DNA of 8,084 nucleotides from positions 1-8,084 of the forward strand of contig CAAFRW010000315.1 of assembly GCA_900765575.1 (NCBI GenBank). The letters are read 5' to 3'. The position numbers and the translations under genes are program-made. Numbering within the stretch: position 1 is the first letter of the stretch; every line of letters begins with the position of its first letter. The notes under the pieces were generated by a model. The model was not told where the DNA came from. It saw only the letters and a list, made by a program, of their open reading frames with translations, and searched no databases. Below, in pieces: positions 4,669 to 8,084 of this stretch. The stretch is from Bacteroidaceae bacterium. Lineage in GTDB: Bacteria > Bacteroidota > Bacteroidia > Bacteroidales > Bacteroidaceae.

Positions 4669-6657
4669 TTAATAACCCGGGTTCTGTCCGTATTCGGCTG
4701 CATTGTAGATGGCATCCAGGAACTTTTGCGGAATGGGTCGGAGGTAGTTGGTGGGCTTAAAGCTTTTCGCCGCACGCGGATTGTATTCCTGTAAACGTGC
4801 TTCGAAGGCTTTGTTACGCTTTAACAGATACCAACGGCTGAATTCACCGCAAAGTTCTCTTGCATATTCGTCATATATATAGTTCATATCTACGGATGCG
4901 GGTGCATTGCTCGCTCCGGCGCGTTCCCGCAACACATTCAGGTATTGGGAGGCGTCGCTTTTGCCCAACCGGACGGAAGCCTCGGCGGCAATCAGATACA
5001 CTTCGGCAAAACGCATGATGGTCATATCCACCGTTTTCCGTTGGGCGTTGGAACCGAAATACTCTTTTCCCGGCATATTGAATTTGGAAAGTGCCGGATA
5101 CATGGAGGTTTCCAGTTCTACTACCGACCCGTTGATGGTGGTGGTGGCTTTAGGCGTACCGTCGGCTTCGTATAAATCGAACGCATTGATAACGAAGCAA
5201 GGATATTGCGCTTTCTGTTCCGGCGTCAGGGTGTTAAGGGAAACATACACGGCATATTGCCAGTCTTCGCCTGCGGCGGGAGCAGCCATCGGCATGTCCG
5301 GGTGAAGGATGTTTCCGTCCGTATCGTCCTGATTCGTATAGGCCGTGCCTTCCGCGTTCCATACTCCCAACTCGTCCGTAGAGTTGTTGATAAGTTCGAA
5401 GTGAGGATATAGTTTGGCGCCGACCCACTTGGTATCGATGCCGAATTTCTTACATATCGCATCGGTCAACTGATAGGTTTCTCCCCATGTTTCGTAGCTG
5501 TAAGGGTAATTCCAGTTCGGTTTTCCGGAGCTGTCGTAAATAGGCTCGCTATTGTAGTACGACAAGCACGACCAGCCGGAATAGGCCGAAATGAATGAAT
5601 ATTGGAAACGCTTATCTTTGGGGTCGGCAGCCATACATTGTAACAGGTATTTCGACGGAAGAAACACATTGCTGTTCGGACGGCCGTAGACAAAGTTATT
5701 AGTCTTGTCCACCAATCCGAGGTCGGTGTAAGTTCCTAAAGAGGGCAAGAAGTGTCGGAACACTTCCGATTGCGTGTATCCGGCATTGTAAGCGTCGGAG
5801 TTACGGTTGGCTCCGGCTGCGATAAACAAGGCTTCCGGATTGTTACGGTTGTTCTTTTCGTTGAAAACGTCGGCAAAGTCGCTGTACAGGAAAGCTCCGT
5901 ACCGGTCTTTCTCTTCAATGAATTTCGTGGAAGTCTCATAAGCCAGTTCCAGATACGATTTGCCCTCGTCCGTCAGGTTGTAGGCGGCCCCTTGAATGTA
6001 GGCGCGGCACAGCAAACCTAAGGCGGACTTCTTGGTTACTCGTGCGTAACTGTCGTTCCAGGAGGTAGGCAGATTGGCCACGGCATACTTTAAATCCGCA
6101 ACGATGGTGGCGTAAATGTCGGCGTACGTACTGCGGGTAGGATAGAGTTCCGGTCCGGAAGTCGCTTCGTTCAGCGAAAGGGTAATCTCGCCGAACTGCT
6201 CCACCAGTACGGAATAGTAATAAGCGCGGAGGCAACGCGCCTGAGCAACGCTTTGTGTAAGTGTGGTCGGGTCGGCATCCGTTACCTTTTCGGCCCGGTC
6301 AATCACGGCGTTGCACATGTTGATGGTATTATAACCGAAAGTCCACACTTTTTCTACGTACGATTTGTTGGCCGGCAACTGTTCGTAATACAGTATTTCG
6401 CTGGAGCTGGTTCCGTTTTTAGGAGCCTGCCACAAGTCCGTGCCGCCTTCGCTCATAATTACATAATCGCTGCTCTGGTAAAACGTGTTGATAAGCGGCG
6501 TATAGCATTGGTTTACCAGGCCGCTATACACTTCGTACGATTCCAGTTTTTCATCGCCGGTAACTTCGTTCGGGTTGTATTCATCTAGTCCGCAGGCGGT
6601 TGTTAAGAATACAGAAGCGGTAAAAAGTGTCCATTTGAATATCTTGTTTTTCATCAT
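4669..6657 (-). CDS. SusD/RagB-family nutrient-binding outer-membrane lipoprotein
   Basis: This encodes a complete 662-residue SusD-like protein, the surface lipoprotein that binds an oligomer and caps the partner SusC transporter. The signal peptide ends in a lipobox with LTTAC, the lipidated cysteine being residue 22. The N-terminal SusD-like domain shows the helical YNTINMCNAVIDRA region. The C-terminal SusD domain has RFAEVYLIAAEA at 549-560, RELCGEFSRW at 600-609 and the terminal LRPIPQ at 639-644, followed by the family's usual ending QNPGY. It is longer than B. thetaiotaomicron SusD (about 550 residues) but within the family range. Three in-frame ATGs are possible: 6666 (directly after the susC stop), 6657 and 6654. 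I chose 6657, which places a Lys-containing n-region right before the hydrophobic core; the choice is uncertain by four residues. It follows susC in the same operon. The ligand is unknown, since no glycosidase, lyase, peptidase or sensor gene is adjacent. Confidence 0.95.
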   Translation of the reverse strand: MMKNKIFKWTLFTASVFLTTACGLDEYNPNEVTGDEKLESYEVYSGLVNQCYTPLINTFYQSSDYVIMSEGGTDLWQAPKNGTSSSEILYYEQLPANKSYVEKVWTFGYNTINMCNAVIDRAEKVTDADPTTLTQSVAQARCLRAYYYSVLVEQFGEITLSLNEATSGPELYPTRSTYADIYATIVADLKYAVANLPTSWNDSYARVTKKSALGLLCRAYIQGAAYNLTDEGKSYLELAYETSTKFIEEKDRYGAFLYSDFADVFNEKNNRNNPEALFIAAGANRNSDAYNAGYTQSEVFRHFLPSLGTYTDLGLVDKTNNFVYGRPNSNVFLPSKYLLQCMAADPKDKRFQYSFISAYSGWSCLSYYNSEPIYDSSGKPNWNYPYSYETWGETYQLTDAICKKFGIDTKWVGAKLYPHFELINNSTDELGVWNAEGTAYTNQDDTDGNILHPDMPMAAPAAGEDWQYAVYVSLNTLTPEQKAQYPCFVINAFDLYEADGTPKATTTINGSVVELETSMYPALSKFNMPGKEYFGSNAQRKTVDMTIMRFAEVYLIAAEASVRLGKSDASQYLNVLRERAGASNAPASVDMNYIYDEYARELCGEFSRWYLLKRNKAFEARLQEYNPRAAKSFKPTNYLRPIPQKFLDAIYNAAEYGQNPGY

Positions 6658-6666
6658 TTCTGTCAT

Positions 6667-8082
6667 TTAAAAAGTTAAGTTTACACCGAATACCAATTCC
6701 TTTGATAGGGGGAAGTTGACGCTTCCGTCCATTTCAGGGTCGTAATCTTTCACATATTTGCTGGGCGAGAAGACGAACAGGTTCGTAATGGTTCCATATA
6801 CACGGAGGTTGGAGATGCCCACCTTGTTGCAATATTTCCGGGGCAGCGTGTAGCCCAGCGTTACGTTCTTTATCTTCCAGAACGAACCGTTTACGTAGTA
6901 CGTGCTGGTGTAGTTGTTGTAATCCTGAAACTTGGTGTTGGCCCTTGCAGCCGGGAACAATACATGTTGGTCGGCCTCTATCGTGGTGTCGTAATAAGTA
7001 AAGTAGGTAGGGAAATTGTACGTTGTTCCGGCAGGGTCGTACAATCCGATAACCTTGTCATATTTCATCATCTGTCCCCATCGCGCATACAGGAATACGG
7101 ACAAGTCGAAGTTCTTATACGTGAAGGTGTTTTTGAAACCTCCGCTCCAGTCGGGATTCTTGTGTCCCAACACTTGCCGGTCGGAGCCGTCCCGTTGGGT
7201 ATACGGATTATCGGCGGTAATGTCTACCCGTTTCGTGGTTACCTTTCCGTCTCCGTCCGTGGCTTCTTCTTCGTAATAATACCCGTTGGCGTCATGTTTC
7301 ACGCTGGCGTATTCCACTTTCACATCGCCGGGCTTGCATCCGAATAATGCCGCCGTTTCGGCTTCGCTATATTGCCAGATGCCTATAAACAGGTCACCGT
7401 AGTACGAATAAATAGGAGAGCCCAGTTTCCATACCAAGTCGCTGTTCTTGGCGTTAATCATCATATCCTGTCCTTCGGTAAGCGCCGTAATCTTTTCTTT
7501 GTTCTTGGCAAAGGTCAGGGTCGAGGTCCAGGTAAAATCCCTGTTGGTAATGTTATGGGTGGTCAGCGCTACCTCGATACCTCTGTTCTGGGTCTTACCC
7601 AGATTGGCGTTCATCACATACGGGGTGGAAGCGTTATAACCTCCCATCGTATTCGGCATGTTCACACTCATGATGACGTCTTTGGTAATGGTATTGTAAT
7701 AATCGACGGTCAGGTCGATGCGGTTGCTCAGGAACGAAGCGTCCAGTCCGATATTCGTATTGTAAGAGCGTTCCCAAGTCAGCTTAGGATTGGCTATATT
7801 CTTGGAAAATAAGGTGGTGGGTACTTTCTGCCCGCTAATATTGGTAGCGCTTTGTTCTATTCCCGATACGGCAGAATACGGATTGATACCCGCCGTAGTT
7901 CCCGAAATACCCCATCCGATACGCACTTTCAGGTTGTCCAGCCAGCTTTGGGTAGGTTCCATAAACGATTCGTCCGAGATTCTCCATCCGGCCGATACGG
8001 CGGGGGAACTATCCCCCTGGTTTCCCTTGGCCCGAAGGGAGGGCACGCGCCCCCGGCCGGAGGGGGAGGACTGCGGCTTCAC
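6667..8082 (-). CDS. SusC/RagA-family TonB-dependent transporter, C-terminal part (5' end outside window or interrupted)
   Basis: This is the last 440 or so residues of a SusC-type outer-membrane beta-barrel, the energised channel that imports ligand captured by SusD. Homology-like sequence begins at PAVSAGWRISDESF and runs through NPDWSGGFKNTFTYKNFDLSVF and YVNGSFWKIKNVTLGYTLP to a typical barrel ending in ...LVFGVNLTF, with the C-terminal Phe used for outer-membrane insertion. Full SusC proteins are about 1000 residues, so the plug, the TonB box, the signal peptide and the first half of the barrel are missing here. The open frame continues upstream of PAVSAGW to the window edge, but the 26 residues from 8082 to 8005 are low-complexity (Ser, Pro, Arg, Gly rich) and do not resemble SusC. 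They come from the palindromic element at 8002-8084. The GTG at 8082 is not a real start. Whether the gene is intact with an insert or broken cannot be decided. Its TAA abuts the first possible susD ATG. Confidence 0.93.
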   Translation of the reverse strand: MKPQSSPSGRGRVPSLRAKGNQGDSSPAVSAGWRISDESFMEPTQSWLDNLKVRIGWGISGTTAGINPYSAVSGIEQSATNISGQKVPTTLFSKNIANPKLTWERSYNTNIGLDASFLSNRIDLTVDYYNTITKDVIMSVNMPNTMGGYNASTPYVMNANLGKTQNRGIEVALTTHNITNRDFTWTSTLTFAKNKEKITALTEGQDMMINAKNSDLVWKLGSPIYSYYGDLFIGIWQYSEAETAALFGCKPGDVKVEYASVKHDANGYYYEEEATDGDGKVTTKRVDITADNPYTQRDGSDRQVLGHKNPDWSGGFKNTFTYKNFDLSVFLYARWGQMMKYDKVIGLYDPAGTTYNFPTYFTYYDTTIEADQHVLFPAARANTKFQDYNNYTSTYYVNGSFWKIKNVTLGYTLPRKYCNKVGISNLRVYGTITNLFVFSPSKYVKDYDPEMDGSVNFPLSKELVFGVNLTF

Positions 8083-8084
8083 TA
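8002..8084. repeat. GC-rich triple-palindrome element inside or ending the susC reading frame
   Basis: Three hairpins lie in a row: GGGGGA (8002-8007) with TCCCCC (8012-8017); TCCCTT (8023-8028) with AAGGGA (8035-8040); and CCCCC (8050-8054) with GGGGG (8062-8066), the last enclosing GGCC/CCGG palindromes. The 70 bp at 8001-8070 are about 74% G+C (52 of 70), well above the flanking susC sequence. The element starts exactly where SusC similarity stops, and its far end lies beyond the window. It resembles REP-like or other small palindromic mobile repeats. No transposase, target duplication or second copy can be seen here. Confidence 0.6.

Noticed and set aside
8002..8084. Group II intron 3' end interrupting susC
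   Set aside because: The three short hairpins lack a recognisable domain V (GAGC...GAAA-type) and domain VI, so a small palindromic repeat explains the sequence better.

Overview
The window looks like chromosomal DNA of a gut-type Bacteroidales, most likely Bacteroides or Parabacteroides. The grounds are a SusC/SusD outer-membrane nutrient-uptake pair, a subclass A2 (CfxA/CblA/CepA-like) beta-lactamase, a DUF4890/LTxxQ-type periplasmic protein, A/T-rich translation starts without clear Shine-Dalgarno sequences, and several matches to the Bacteroidetes -7 promoter element TAnnTTTG. No rRNA, tRNA, CRISPR array or transposase gene is visible.

Layout. Left part, + strand: a short TTGAAA tandem repeat at the edge, an intact class A beta-lactamase (92-982), then a promoter with a foldable leader feeding a membrane-anchored nitroreductase-family protein (1171-1803). 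A strong hairpin terminator and a 22-bp tandem repeat fill the gap before a converging small secreted LTxxQ protein (1937-2272, - strand). A divergent intergenic region with repeated TTTAGT motifs separates that gene from a Bcr/CflA-type MFS exporter (2537-3739, + strand). A perfect 15-bp inverted repeat lies between the exporter and a converging secreted flavodoxin-like protein (3933-4484, - strand), which has its own promoter.

Right part, - strand: the 3' part of a susC-like TonB-dependent transporter gene (from the right edge to 6667), followed with almost no gap by a full-length susD-like lipoprotein gene (4669-6657) and a textbook intrinsic terminator (4608-4640). SusC and SusD should form one outer-membrane complex that captures and imports an oligomer, probably a glycan. 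No enzyme gene follows them here, so the substrate cannot be read from this window.

The least ordinary sequence is at the right edge (about 8002-8084). A GC-rich run of three consecutive palindromes replaces the sequence expected just upstream of the conserved SusC motif PAVSAGW, and it stays open in the SusC reading frame as far as the window goes. It looks like a palindromic repeat element inserted into, and possibly translated within, susC. Other points of interest are the 22-bp repeat array whose last copy contains a stop codon, a foldable 5' leader before the nitroreductase, and two separate flavin-type proteins both carrying N-terminal export or anchor segments.
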